This document shows, one piece after another, positions 25,900 to 34,534 of a DNA stretch of 64,000 nt. The position numbers and the translations under genes were made by a program. The stretch is from NCBI RefSeq assembly GCF_014655295.1, contig NZ_BNBI01000003.1, forward strand, positions 124,001 through 188,000, given 5' to 3'. The notes under the pieces are model-generated. The model worked only from the letters and a program-made list of their open reading frames with translations, made no database searches and had not been told where the DNA came from. The stretch comes from Streptomyces fumanus (lineage in GTDB: Bacteria; Actinomycetota; Actinomycetes; Streptomycetales; Streptomycetaceae). Position 1 is the stretch's first letter, and each line of letters starts with the position of its first letter.

Positions 25900-25962
25900 A
25901 CGGAAACAGTGATTTCGTAACGTCGATAACAGTGGTCGGCACCGGATCGGTCCGAGGGCCGG

Positions 25963-26895
25963 TCAGTGGTGTCCCTGGACGTCTCCCAGGGTCGACGCGG
26001 CGACCGGGTCGCCGTGCGGGAAGTCGCCCGGGGGGATGCCCGGATGGTGTCCGTCGGGTGCTGGGGCGGGGGCCGTGTCGGCTCCGAGCGTCAGACGGGA
26101 GACGATGCGGTAGCGGTCGCCGCGGTAGAGGGAGTGGACGTATTCGACCGGGCGCCCTCCGGTGTCGGTGGTCAGACGTTCGAAGAGGAGGGCCGGGGAG
26201 AGTTCCGGTACGTCGAGTATCTCCGCCTCGGCGCGTGTCACCACCGTGGGTTCGATGGTCTGGGTGGCCTCGCTCACGTGGATGCCGTGGTGGGCGCGCA
26301 GATGCTCGTAGAGGTCGCCGTGTTCGAGTTCGCGGGCGGTCAGGCCGGGCACGAGGTCGGCGGGGATGTGCAGGTGCTCGATGGCCATCGGCGCGGCGTC
26401 GACCAGGCGCAGCCGGGCTACGTAGACGATCCGCGCGGCGGGTGAGAGGCGCAGCCTGCGGCCCACCCGGGCGCCCGCGGGGACCGTGGTGAACTCCAGC
26501 AGCCGGCTCGCCCAGCTCCCCGACGCCTGGGGCACGCCGAGCGAGTGGTGACCCGGCACGAGTTCCTGGGTGATCTTCTCCGGGGCGACGAACATGCCCC
26601 GGCCGTGTTCGCGGACGAGGACGCCGGCGGCGACCAGTTCGTCCACGGCCGCCCGCAGCGTCGGCCGGGACACGCCGAGCCGGGCGCACAGGGTGCGCTC
26701 GGAGGGGATGGCGTCCCCGGGGCGGCGCTGTTCGACCATCTCCAGTACGGCGTCGCGGACCCGCTCGCGTTTGAGTACGCCGCCGGCCCGGTCCGCCCGC
26801 CGCCCGCCGCTGCCGGGGGGCGGTGCGGCGGGCGGTGCCCCGGGGCCCGTCCCGGGGCCGTCCGGTCGGGCCGTATCCGGTGCTCTGTCACCCAT
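25963..26895 (-). CDS. GntR/HutC family regulator, DasR-like
   Basis: 310-residue GntR regulator with a Pro/Gly-rich N-terminal extension, winged HTH at ~55-115 (IPSERTLCARLGVSRPTLRAA, GRGMFVAPEKI) and a UTRA effector domain (MAIEHLHIPADL, TIEPTVVTRAEAEILDV, PVEYVHSLYRGDRYRIVSRL). The UTRA domain strongly resembles DasR, the N-acetylglucosamine-sensing regulator of Streptomyces, but the protein is ~60 residues longer and is probably a paralogue. ATG 26895 has GGAGGGG upstream. Divergent from a DasA-like transport operon, its probable target. Confidence 0.88.
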   Translation of the reverse strand: MGDRAPDTARPDGPGTGPGAPPAAPPPGSGGRRADRAGGVLKRERVRDAVLEMVEQRRPGDAIPSERTLCARLGVSRPTLRAAVDELVAAGVLVREHGRGMFVAPEKITQELVPGHHSLGVPQASGSWASRLLEFTTVPAGARVGRRLRLSPAARIVYVARLRLVDAAPMAIEHLHIPADLVPGLTARELEHGDLYEHLRAHHGIHVSEATQTIEPTVVTRAEAEILDVPELSPALLFERLTTDTGGRPVEYVHSLYRGDRYRIVSRLTLGADTAPAPAPDGHHPGIPPGDFPHGDPVAASTLGDVQGHH

Positions 26896-26937
26896 CCGTG
26901 CCGTCCCCTCCGGTGCGCGCACCGCCCGTACGCGGTT

Positions 26938-27132
26938 GACCAGTTGTCGCCGTCGTGGCCTCAACACTGTACGGATCAGGACCAGTTCGCGCCCGCTGGT
27001 AAAGGGAGCGGCAGGCTGCGGATTTCCTCGGTGGAGCGAACATCCTTGTGTACCAAGGGGGTTGACGGACTCATTGGTCCATGCCAGTTTCGTCCAGCAT
27101 CAGCAGGTCATCTGTCCAGTTGGTCACTGGTC
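26938..27132. promoter_or_regulatory. Three ACTGGTC half-sites in the divergent GntR/transport promoter region
   Basis: GACCAGT(T) occurs at 26938 and 26980 and its complement ACTGGTC at 27126-27132, with GTCCAGTT just before it. ACTGGTC is the half-site of the DasR operator consensus (ACTGGTCTAGACCACT). No full palindrome is seen, so binding by the DasR-like protein is a hypothesis. Confidence 0.45.
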
Positions 27133-27193
27133 AGGTCCCTGGTGGGTGCTGTCCCTGCCGCGCGCCATCCAAGAGCTCCCCTTGAGGTGAACC

Positions 27194-28459
27194 GTGAAGT
27201 TGCGCTTGCTCGCCGGCGTGTCCGTGCTCACGCTGACCACCGCCCTCAGCGCCTGCTCCGGCGACGCCTCCGGCGGCAGCGGGGACGGCGGCGCGTCCTC
27301 ACTGACCGTCTGGCTGATGCGGGACAGCGTCTCCGCCGCCTTCCAGAAGGAGTTCACCACCGCCTTCACCACGGCACACCCCGACATCGACCTCACGATC
27401 CAGACACAGGAGTGGGACGGCATCGGCCAGAAGGTCACCGCCGCTCTCGCCAGCAACGACGCACCCGATGTCATCGAGGTCGGCAACACCCAGGTCGCCC
27501 AGTACGCCCAGAGCGGCGGACTGCTCGACCTCACCGGCAAGAAGGCCGACCTCGGCGGCGGCACCTGGCTCAAGGGACTGGCCGAGCCCGGCTCCTGGGA
27601 GGGCAAGCAGTACGGCATCCCGTACTACGCCGCCAACCGCGTCGTCGTCTACCGCAAGGACCTCTTCCAGCGGGCCGGTGTCGACCCGGCCGCCCTGCGG
27701 ACCCGCGCGCAGTGGCTCGCCGCCACCAAGAAGCTGAACCGGGGCGGCCATCAGGGCATCTACCTCACCGGCCAGACCTGGTACGCGCTGGCCGGGTTCA
27801 TCTGGGACGAGGGCGGTGACCTGGCCGTCCGGAAGGGCGGGCGCTGGCAGGGGGCCCTGGACACCCCGCAGGCCCTGGCCGGGATGGAGTTCTACCAGGA
27901 GCTGCAAGCGCTCGGCAAGGGGCCCAAGGACGCCGACGAGGCCAACCCTCCGCAGGCCGAGGTCATGGCCGAGGAGAAGGTCGCGCAGATCATCTCCGTG
28001 CCCGGCGGGGCCGACATCGTCGCCGAGCAGAACCCCGCTCTCAAGGGCAAGCTCGGCTTCCTGCCCATCCCGGGCAAGACCGCCGACCGGCCCGGCGCGG
28101 TCTTCACCGGCGGCTCCGACCTGGTGATCCCGGCCGCCTCCCGGCACCAGGACGCCGCCTACACCTTCGTCAAGGAACTCACCGGCGACACCTGGCAGAA
28201 GAAGCTCGCCCTCGCCATGAGCTACGTACCGAACAAGACCTCCCTCGCCTCCGCCGTGGCCTCCGACCCCGGAGCCGCCGCGATGGCCGCCGGCGCCGCC
28301 CAGGGCCGGGCCACGCCCAACACCCCCGGCTGGGCCGCCGTGGAGGCGGAGAACCCGATCAAGGACTACATGACCGCCGCCCTCACCGGCGGCGACATGA
28401 AGCGGGAGGCGGCGAAGGCGTCCGAGGCGATGACCCGCGCGCTGAACAGCGCCTCCTGA
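27194..28459 (+). CDS. Sugar ABC transporter solute-binding lipoprotein, DasA-like
   Basis: 421-residue lipoprotein starting at GTG 27194; lipobox LSAC near residue 20. The mature part is a cluster B binding protein: SLTVWLMRDSVS, EWDGIGQKVTAALASNDAPD, DVIEVGNTQVAQYAQSGGLL, GIPYYAANRVVVYRKDLF, PGWAAVEAENPIKDYM. The pattern closely follows DasA, the N,N'-diacetylchitobiose-binding protein of Streptomyces. Next to a DasR-like regulator, two permeases and a GH20 enzyme, it probably imports amino-sugar oligosaccharides. No ATPase gene is present; DasABC systems use the shared ATPase MsiK encoded elsewhere. Confidence 0.92.
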   Translation: MKLRLLAGVSVLTLTTALSACSGDASGGSGDGGASSLTVWLMRDSVSAAFQKEFTTAFTTAHPDIDLTIQTQEWDGIGQKVTAALASNDAPDVIEVGNTQVAQYAQSGGLLDLTGKKADLGGGTWLKGLAEPGSWEGKQYGIPYYAANRVVVYRKDLFQRAGVDPAALRTRAQWLAATKKLNRGGHQGIYLTGQTWYALAGFIWDEGGDLAVRKGGRWQGALDTPQALAGMEFYQELQALGKGPKDADEANPPQAEVMAEEKVAQIISVPGGADIVAEQNPALKGKLGFLPIPGKTADRPGAVFTGGSDLVIPAASRHQDAAYTFVKELTGDTWQKKLALAMSYVPNKTSLASAVASDPGAAAMAAGAAQGRATPNTPGWAAVEAENPIKDYMTAALTGGDMKREAAKASEAMTRALNSAS

Positions 28460-28471
28460 CGCACGGCTCCC

Positions 28472-28499
28472 ATCCGGTCGACGACATCCGGTCGACGAC
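28472..28499. repeat. 14-bp tandem repeat between binding protein and permease genes
   Basis: ATCCGGTCGACGAC occurs twice without gap (28472-28485, 28486-28499) in the short spacer of the transport operon. No clear function. Confidence 0.6.
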
Positions 28500-28522
28500 C
28501 GCCCCGTACGAAAGGAGGAGCC

Positions 28523-29503
28523 GTGTCCGCCGTCCGAGAGCACACCGTTCCCCGCCCCGCCCGTCGCCGGCCGGGCCGCACTCCCCCGCCGCCCGCCGCC
28601 GGCCGTGCCTGCGGCGACCGCGGCGGCCCCTGGCCCTACCTGCTGGTGGCACCCGCCGTCCTCGGCATGCTGTATCTGCTGCTCTACCCGCTGGCCCGGG
28701 CCGTCCTGATCTCCTTCCAGGACTTCCGCCTGCGGGAACTCATCTCGGGGAACGCCCGATTCGTCGGCTTCGCCAACTACCGGACGCTGCTGACCGATCC
28801 TCGGTTCTGGACCGTCGTGCGCCGCACCTTCCTGTTCATGGCCGTCAACGTCGTCCTCATCATGGCGATCGCCCTGCTCGTGGCGCTGATGACCCAGCGG
28901 CTCGGCCGGGTCTGGCGTACCGCCGTGCTCAGCTCCCTGGTGCTGGCCTGGGCGATGCCGGTGGTCGCCGCCACCACCGTCTTCCAGTGGCTGTTCCACT
29001 CCGAGTTCGGCGTCGTCAACTGGGCGCTGACCTCCCTCGGGTTCGACTCCTTCGAGCGCTACCCCTGGTTCGCCCACGGCACCGCGGCCTTCGCCATCCT
29101 CGTCACCCTGGTGGTGTGGCAGTCGGTGCCCTTCGCCGCCATCACCCTGTACTCGGCGCTCACCACCGTCCCCGCCGAACTCCACGAGGCCGCCCGCATC
29201 GACGGCGCCGGCGCCGTGCGCGTCCTCAGGTCGGTGACCCTGCCGATGATCCGGCCGATCGTGACGCTGGTGTGGTGCCTGGAGGTGATCTGGACGTTCA
29301 AGGCGTTCGTGCAGATCTGGGTGATGACCAAGGGCGGCCCCGGTGACGCCACCACCATCCTGCCCGTCTACGCGGTGCAGACCGCGCTGTCGAGCCAGCG
29401 CTACGACCTCGGCTCGGCCGCCTCGATGGTCACCGTGGTCCTCATGTCGGGCGTCCTGGTCCTGTACTTCCGTCAGATGTTCCGGCAGGAGGGCGAGCTG
29501 TGA
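28523..29503 (+). CDS. Sugar ABC transporter permease (DasB/MalF-like)
   Basis: 326-residue inner membrane permease with six hydrophobic helices (first at ~40-65, LLVAPAVLGMLYLLLYPLA). The EAA loop for ATPase docking is EAARIDGAGAVRVLRSVTLP near residue 230. Long Pro/Arg-rich cytoplasmic N-terminus. GTG 28523 is preceded by AAAGGAGGA. Pairs with the following permease, whose start overlaps its stop by four bases. Confidence 0.93.
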   Translation: MSAVREHTVPRPARRRPGRTPPPPAAGRACGDRGGPWPYLLVAPAVLGMLYLLLYPLARAVLISFQDFRLRELISGNARFVGFANYRTLLTDPRFWTVVRRTFLFMAVNVVLIMAIALLVALMTQRLGRVWRTAVLSSLVLAWAMPVVAATTVFQWLFHSEFGVVNWALTSLGFDSFERYPWFAHGTAAFAILVTLVVWQSVPFAAITLYSALTTVPAELHEAARIDGAGAVRVLRSVTLPMIRPIVTLVWCLEVIWTFKAFVQIWVMTKGGPGDATTILPVYAVQTALSSQRYDLGSAASMVTVVLMSGVLVLYFRQMFRQEGEL

Positions 29504-30369
29504 GCGCCGCGCACGCCACCGGTCCGGTCCGCCGCACCCCCGCCGCCCAACTGCGCCGTCTGCCGCTGCACGCGGGGGCCGCGCTGACCGTGCTGATCTG
29601 CCTGTTCCCCGTCTACTGGATGGCCGTCACCGCGTTCAAGCCGTCCCGTGACATCCAGTCCGCCGATCCCCGGTTCGTGCCGCACGCCTGGACGCTGGAC
29701 CACTTCCGCACCGCCGTGCAGGCGGACGGCTTCGCCCAGTTCTGGCGCAACAGCCTGCTGGTCACCGCCGGGGCCGTCCTGCTGTCCCTGGTGGTCGCGC
29801 TGGGCGCGGCGTTCGCCGTGGCCCGTATGCGGTGGCGGGGACGGCGGCAGTTCGTCCTCGCCGTCTTCGTCGCCCAGATGGCACCGTGGGAGTCGCTGAT
29901 CATCCCCGTGTACATCATCGCCCGCGACACCGGCATGCTCGACCGGCTCGCCACCCTCACCCTGATCTACTTCATGGTCACGCTGCCGTTCACCATCATC
30001 GTGCTGCGCGGCTTCATCGCCACCATCCCGGCGGAGCTGGAGGAGGCCGCGCAGGTCGACGGCTGCACCCGCCTCGGGGCGTTCCGGCGGGTCGCCTTCC
30101 CGCTGCTCGCCCCCGGTCTCATGGCCACCTCGCTCTTCGGGTTCATCACCGCCTGGAACGAGTTCGCCTACGCCAACTTCCTCATCATCAAGAACCAGGA
30201 GAACCGGACCCTGCCGGTGTGGCTCTCCTCGTTCCAGAACACCTTCGGCACCGACTGGGGCGCCACCATGGCCGCCTCCACCCTCTTCGCACTTCCCGCC
30301 CTGGTCGTCTTCCTGGTCCTCCAGCGCCATGTCACCTCCGGTCTCGCCGCCGGAGCCGTCAAGGGCTGA
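29500..30369 (+). CDS. Sugar ABC transporter permease (DasC/MalG-like)
   Basis: 289-residue permease with six hydrophobic helices and the EAA motif EAAQVDGCTRLGAFRRVAFP near residue 190. GTG 29500 overlaps the stop of the first permease (GTGA), showing tight coupling. Forms the membrane channel with the preceding protein for the DasA-like binding protein; the energising ATPase must be encoded elsewhere. Confidence 0.93.
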   Translation: MSAAHATGPVRRTPAAQLRRLPLHAGAALTVLICLFPVYWMAVTAFKPSRDIQSADPRFVPHAWTLDHFRTAVQADGFAQFWRNSLLVTAGAVLLSLVVALGAAFAVARMRWRGRRQFVLAVFVAQMAPWESLIIPVYIIARDTGMLDRLATLTLIYFMVTLPFTIIVLRGFIATIPAELEEAAQVDGCTRLGAFRRVAFPLLAPGLMATSLFGFITAWNEFAYANFLIIKNQENRTLPVWLSSFQNTFGTDWGATMAASTLFALPALVVFLVLQRHVTSGLAAGAVKG

Positions 30370-30434
30370 GGCCCGCCCCGCGCACCGCGCCCGACCCCGG
30401 TAGCCCGCCCCCTTCCCGGAAGGCCGCCCCGCCC

Positions 30435-32027
30435 GTGCCCTCACCTCACCGCGAACAGACCCTGCTGCCCCGGCCCACCCGGGTCGTCGCCCGCTCCGGC
30501 CACTTCCCCCTCGACGCCGGCACCAGCATCCGCACCACCCGCGACGCCGAGGGCGCGGCCGACCTGCTGCGCACCCTTCTCACCCCCGCCACCGGCCTGC
30601 CCCTGCCCTCCTCGCCGACCGGCGCCATCACGCTCGCCGTCGACGCGGGACTGGCCGGCCTCGGCCGGGAGGGGTACGGGCTGACCGTCTCGCGGCACTC
30701 CGTCCTGCTGCGTGCCGCCCGGCCCGCGGGTCTGCTCCGCGGCGTGCAGACCCTGCGCCAGCTCCTGCCGCCCGAGGCGCTCGCCCCGGCGGCGGCCGCC
30801 GTCCGCCGCGAGCGGTGGGAGGTGCCCTGCACCGAGATCACCGACGTGCCCCGGCACGACTGGCGCGGCCTGATGATCGACGTGGCGCGGCACTTCCACG
30901 ACGCCGCCACGCTGCGCCGGCACATCGACCTGCTCGCCCTGCACAAGCTCAACGTCCTCCACCTCCACCTCACCGACGACCAGGGCTGGCGGATGCCCGT
31001 GCCCGCCTTCCCCCGCCTCACCTCGGTCGGCGCCCACCGGGCCGAGTCGATGGTCGGCCCCGACGGCTCCACCCGCTTCGACGGCCGCCCGCACGGCGGC
31101 GCGTACACCCGCGCGGAACTCGCCGGGCTCGTCGCCTACGCGGCGCGGCGCGGTGTGTCGGTGGTGCCGGAGATCGGGATGCCCGGCCATGTCCGCGCCG
31201 CCCTCGCCGCCTATCCGCACCTCGGCAACCACCCCGGGCGCGCCCTCGACGTATGGACCCGCTGGGGTGTCTGCGACACCGTCCTCGGCGTCCACGGCGA
31301 AGCCCTCGACTTCCTCCACGCCGTCCTCGGCGAGGTCATGGACGTCTTCCCCTCGCCCTACGTCCACCTCGGCGGGGACGAGTGCCCGACCACCGAGTGG
31401 GAGCACAGCCCCGCCGCCCGGGCCCGCGCCGCCGCGGAAGGGCTGCCCTCGCCCGCCGCCCTGCACGGCTGGCTCCTGGGCCGGGCGGGTTCCCATCTGC
31501 TGGAGCACGGCCGCCGTCCCGTCGGCTGGGCCGAGCACGGCACCCGGCTGCCGCCCGGGTTCACGGTGATGAGCTGGCGCGAGCCCGCCCACGCCGCCGA
31601 CGCGCTGCGCCGCGGCCACGACGTCGTCCTCACCCACCACCGCACCACCTACCTCGACTACGCCCAGGACGACGCGCCCGACGGTCCGCCCGCCCAGCCC
31701 GGCCCCGTGGTGGACCTGCGCACCGTCCACGCCGGCGAGCCCGAACCGGTCGCCCCCGGCACCGGCGGCGGGCGGGTCCTCGGGACCCAGGCGCAGATCT
31801 GGACCGAGTTCGCCCCCACCGCGGCGGACCTCGACCGCCTCGCCTACCCCCGGCTGTGCGCGCTGGCCGACCGGGCCTGGAGCGGCCCCACCCCCTGGCC
31901 GGACTTCACCGCCCGGCTGAGCGCGCACACCGCCCGGCTGGACGTCCTCGGCGTCCGCCGTCACCCCGCCCCGGCCGCGCCCCGGACCGCCGCGGCGACC
32001 GGCAGCGGTACCGCGTCCTCCGCATAA
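30435..32027 (+). CDS. Beta-N-acetylhexosaminidase, GH20
   Basis: 530-residue family 20 glycoside hydrolase: N-terminal GH20b domain (~40-130), then the (beta/alpha)8 barrel with RGLMIDVARHFHD, HKLNVLHLHLTDDQGWRM, VVPEIGMPGH and the catalytic Asp315-Glu316 in HLGGDECPTTEW. It releases terminal N-acetylglucosamine by substrate-assisted catalysis. No signal peptide from GTG 30435, so it is probably intracellular and splits imported chitobiose, matching the DasD-like position behind the transporter genes. Confidence 0.92.
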   Translation: MPSPHREQTLLPRPTRVVARSGHFPLDAGTSIRTTRDAEGAADLLRTLLTPATGLPLPSSPTGAITLAVDAGLAGLGREGYGLTVSRHSVLLRAARPAGLLRGVQTLRQLLPPEALAPAAAAVRRERWEVPCTEITDVPRHDWRGLMIDVARHFHDAATLRRHIDLLALHKLNVLHLHLTDDQGWRMPVPAFPRLTSVGAHRAESMVGPDGSTRFDGRPHGGAYTRAELAGLVAYAARRGVSVVPEIGMPGHVRAALAAYPHLGNHPGRALDVWTRWGVCDTVLGVHGEALDFLHAVLGEVMDVFPSPYVHLGGDECPTTEWEHSPAARARAAAEGLPSPAALHGWLLGRAGSHLLEHGRRPVGWAEHGTRLPPGFTVMSWREPAHAADALRRGHDVVLTHHRTTYLDYAQDDAPDGPPAQPGPVVDLRTVHAGEPEPVAPGTGGGRVLGTQAQIWTEFAPTAADLDRLAYPRLCALADRAWSGPTPWPDFTARLSAHTARLDVLGVRRHPAPAAPRTAAATGSGTASSA

Positions 32028-32061
32028 GCCGACTCCCCCTCACCGAAGAGAGGACACCACT

Positions 32062-33498
32062 GTGACCAGCAACGGAACCCCGCCCACCGGGCGGCGCCAC
32101 GGTCGTCTGCGGGCCGCCGCCGCGGCCTGCGCCGTCACCGCCCTGGGCGCCACCGCGCTCGCCGCCCTGCCCTCCACCGCCAGTGCCGCGGGCGAGCTGT
32201 CGGTGCAGTACCGCACCAGTGCCACCGGCGCCACCGCCGACCAGAGCGAGCCATGGTTCAAGGTGCGCAACACCGGCGCCGCCGCCCTGCCGCTGAGCGA
32301 GGTGAAGCTCCGCTACTACTTCAAGGCCGACTCGGCCGGTGCCGCCTACCGCTTCGGCTGCTCCTGGGCCGTCAAGGGCTGCGCCAACGTCACCGGCACC
32401 TTCGGCACCCTCGCCCACCCCACGGCCACCGCCGACCGCTACCTGGAGATCGGCTTCACCGCCGGCGCCGGCTCCCTCGCCCCCGGCGCCGACAGCGGTG
32501 ACCTGCAACTGCGGTTCTACCAGTCCACCTGGCAGTCGCTGCGGCAGAGCGACGACTACTCCTTCGGCGCCGCCCAGACCGCCTACGGGGACTGGACCAA
32601 GGTCACCGCCACCCGCGCCGGCACCCTGGTGTGGGGCGAGGCCCCGGCCGGCAACACGCCCACCGACCCGCCGACCACCCCGCCGCCCGGCTCCGGCACC
32701 CTCTGGGACGACTTCGGCTACACCTCGTACAACGATCCGAGAATCTCGGCCAACGGCTGGTCGGTGCGCGCCAACTCCGGCGGCCCCGGCGTCCCCGGAG
32801 CCACCTGGGACCCGTCCAACGTCACCTTCGCCGACTCCGGCGGCAGCACCGTCATGACCTTGGAGACCTCGACCGACGGCACGGCCGCCGGCACCGAGCA
32901 GACCGAGGTGCTCACCAAGACGACCAAGTTCCGCAACGGCACCTACGCGGCCCGGGTGCGGTTCAGCGACGCCCCGGTCTCCGGCCCCGACGGCGACCAC
33001 CTGGTGCAGACCTTCTTCACCATCAACGACCTCAAGGCACCGATGGCCGACGACTACGCCGAGTACGACTTCGAGTACCTTCCCAACGGCGGCTGGGGCG
33101 AGCCGTCCAGCATCCTCTACACCACCTCCTGGGAGACCTACGATCCCGACCCGTGGCAGGCGGTCAACCAGCACACCGAGGACCGCCGGAGCTACGCGGG
33201 CTGGCACGACCTGGTCCTCACCATCGACGACAGCGCCGTCAAGTACTACGTCGACGGGCAGTTGTTCGGCACCCACGACGCCGCCTACCTGCCCGAGCGC
33301 CCCATGTCGATCAACTTCAACCAGTGGCTGATCGACCTCGCCGGTCAGCCGTCGACCACCCCGCGGGCCTACCGGCAGCAGGTCGACTACGTCCTGCACG
33401 TCAAGGACCAGGTCCTGACCCCCGCTCAGGTCAGCGGTAAGGTCGCGGCCTACCGGTCGGCGGGCACCGCCTTCGAGGACACCGTCCCCACCCCCTAG
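32062..33498 (+). CDS. Secreted CBM3-GH16 polysaccharide hydrolase
   Basis: 478-residue secreted enzyme. Signal peptide at 1-43 (AAACAVTALGATALAALPS, cleavage near TASAAG). Residues ~45-195 are a family 3 carbohydrate-binding module (ELSVQYRTS, QSEPWFKVRNTG, LSEVKLRYYFK), then a Pro/Thr linker and a GH16-type beta-jelly-roll from ~215 with the catalytic E-x-D-x-E motif in DDYAEYDFEYLPN. GH16 enzymes cut beta-1,3/1,4-glucans and related polymers; the CBM3 suggests action on cellulose-associated substrate. GTG 32062 has GAGAGGA upstream. Thirty-five bases behind the GH20 gene, so it may belong to the same operon. Confidence 0.88.
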   Translation: MTSNGTPPTGRRHGRLRAAAAACAVTALGATALAALPSTASAAGELSVQYRTSATGATADQSEPWFKVRNTGAAALPLSEVKLRYYFKADSAGAAYRFGCSWAVKGCANVTGTFGTLAHPTATADRYLEIGFTAGAGSLAPGADSGDLQLRFYQSTWQSLRQSDDYSFGAAQTAYGDWTKVTATRAGTLVWGEAPAGNTPTDPPTTPPPGSGTLWDDFGYTSYNDPRISANGWSVRANSGGPGVPGATWDPSNVTFADSGGSTVMTLETSTDGTAAGTEQTEVLTKTTKFRNGTYAARVRFSDAPVSGPDGDHLVQTFFTINDLKAPMADDYAEYDFEYLPNGGWGEPSSILYTTSWETYDPDPWQAVNQHTEDRRSYAGWHDLVLTIDDSAVKYYVDGQLFGTHDAAYLPERPMSINFNQWLIDLAGQPSTTPRAYRQQVDYVLHVKDQVLTPAQVSGKVAAYRSAGTAFEDTVPTP

Positions 33499-33509
33499 TA
33501 CGCCTTCCG

Positions 33510-33534
33510 CCCGGGAGCCCCCCCGGCTCCCGGG
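33510..33534. terminator. Bidirectional hairpin terminator
   Basis: CCCGGGAGCC (33510-33519) and GGCTCCCGGG (33525-33534) form a 10-bp stem with a five-C loop between the convergent GH16 and TauE genes. Confidence 0.8.
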
Positions 33535-33565
33535 TGACGCCGCGGTACCCGGCGGGCGTGGCGGC

Positions 33566-34351
33566 TCAGTGCAGGGTCTGGGCGGCGTACAGGGCGCCGA
33601 GGGCGGTGGCGAGGGTGCCGAGCAGGAGCCGCAGGAGGCGTTCCGGCAGCCGGGGCTGGAGGCGGGCGCCGAGGTAGCCGCCGATCAGTCCGCCGGTGCC
33701 GCAGGCCAGGCCGAGCCACCAGTGGGGGGCGACGTCCCCGGAGCTGACCAGCGACAGCAGCGCGAAGGCGGCGGCGCCGACCAGCGAGGTGGCGAAGGTG
33801 GCGGCGAGCGCGGCCGGGGCGACGCGGGCGACGGGCAGACCGCGGCCGACGAGGACCGGTCCGAGGATCGAGCCGCCGCCGATGCCGTAGACGCCGCCGA
33901 CCACTCCGACCGCCAGGGCGAGGCCGGTGAGCGCCCGCGGGGTCAACTCCCGGGCGTGCGGCGGGCGGTGGCGGGCCGGGGTGAGGGTGCGCAGGCACAG
34001 CCACAGGCCGAGCGGCAGCAGCAGGGCGGCGATCAGCAGCCGGAAGACGCCGGGCCCGGGGAGGGCGAGGACGCGGAGGGCGGCCCCGGCCACCACGCCG
34101 GGCAGGGTGCCGAGCACCAGGCGCCGGGCGAGGTCGCCGCGCAGCGCGCCGTCGCGGCGGTAGCGCCACAGGGCGCCGGGTCCGGCGACGACGTTGAACA
34201 GCAGGTTGGTCGGGGTGACCGCGGGGTCGGGCACCGCGAAGACGCTCATCTGGACGGGCAGCAGGAACACCGCGCCGGACACCCCGACCGGGGCGGTGAC
34301 GGTCGCGATCAGCAGACCGGCGGCCAGCCCGCCCGCCAGCGTCCAGTCCAC
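33566..34351 (-). CDS. TauE/SafE family sulfite exporter-like membrane protein
   Basis: 261-residue membrane protein with seven to eight hydrophobic helices and the duplicated TauE/SafE pattern (TAPVGVSGAVFLLPVQMSVF; VGVVGGVYGIGGGSILGPVL). Family members export sulfite, sulfoacetate or other organosulfur anions; the substrate here is open. GTG 34351 (VDWTLAGG) was chosen since the sequence before it is Arg-rich. Divergent from the oxidoreductase at 34535. Confidence 0.88.
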   Translation of the reverse strand: MDWTLAGGLAAGLLIATVTAPVGVSGAVFLLPVQMSVFAVPDPAVTPTNLLFNVVAGPGALWRYRRDGALRGDLARRLVLGTLPGVVAGAALRVLALPGPGVFRLLIAALLLPLGLWLCLRTLTPARHRPPHARELTPRALTGLALAVGVVGGVYGIGGGSILGPVLVGRGLPVARVAPAALAATFATSLVGAAAFALLSLVSSGDVAPHWWLGLACGTGGLIGGYLGARLQPRLPERLLRLLLGTLATALGALYAAQTLH

Positions 34352-34417
34352 CGCCGCCCCCGTTCGCCGCTCACCCGGCCGGACCCCGGTCCCCCGCCGC
34401 CGGGCGGCCCGCCCGGC

Positions 34418-34449
34418 TTGCACCTGACGCCGGTGTCAGGTCCTAGCGT
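34418..34449 (+). promoter_or_regulatory. MerR-type long-spacer promoter with inverted repeat
   Basis: TTGCAC (34418-34423) and TAGCGT (34444-34449) are separated by 20 bp and enclose the inverted repeat ACCTGAC (34422-34428) / GTCAGGT (34435-34441). A symmetrical element inside an over-long spacer is the hallmark of promoters activated by MerR-family proteins. It faces the oxidoreductase gene; no MerR gene is adjacent. Confidence 0.6.
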
Positions 34450-34534
34450 AGTGCGCGCCGGCACTCGCCGGACATCCATCCCCCTCACCTCACGCACGGC
34501 CGGTCGCCCTGGCCGCGTGGAAAGGCAGAGCGTC

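Noticed and set aside
24800..26689. Amidohydrolase with a ~280-residue N-terminal extension
   Set aside because: The extension is Arg/Pro/Gly-rich and antisense-like to no purpose, overlapping the GntR gene in another frame; ATG 25837 has a proper ribosome site.
33569..34534. Long N-terminal extension of the oxidoreductase at 34535
   Set aside because: It is the antisense frame of the TauE gene, and family members start at MRAVRYHEYGG.
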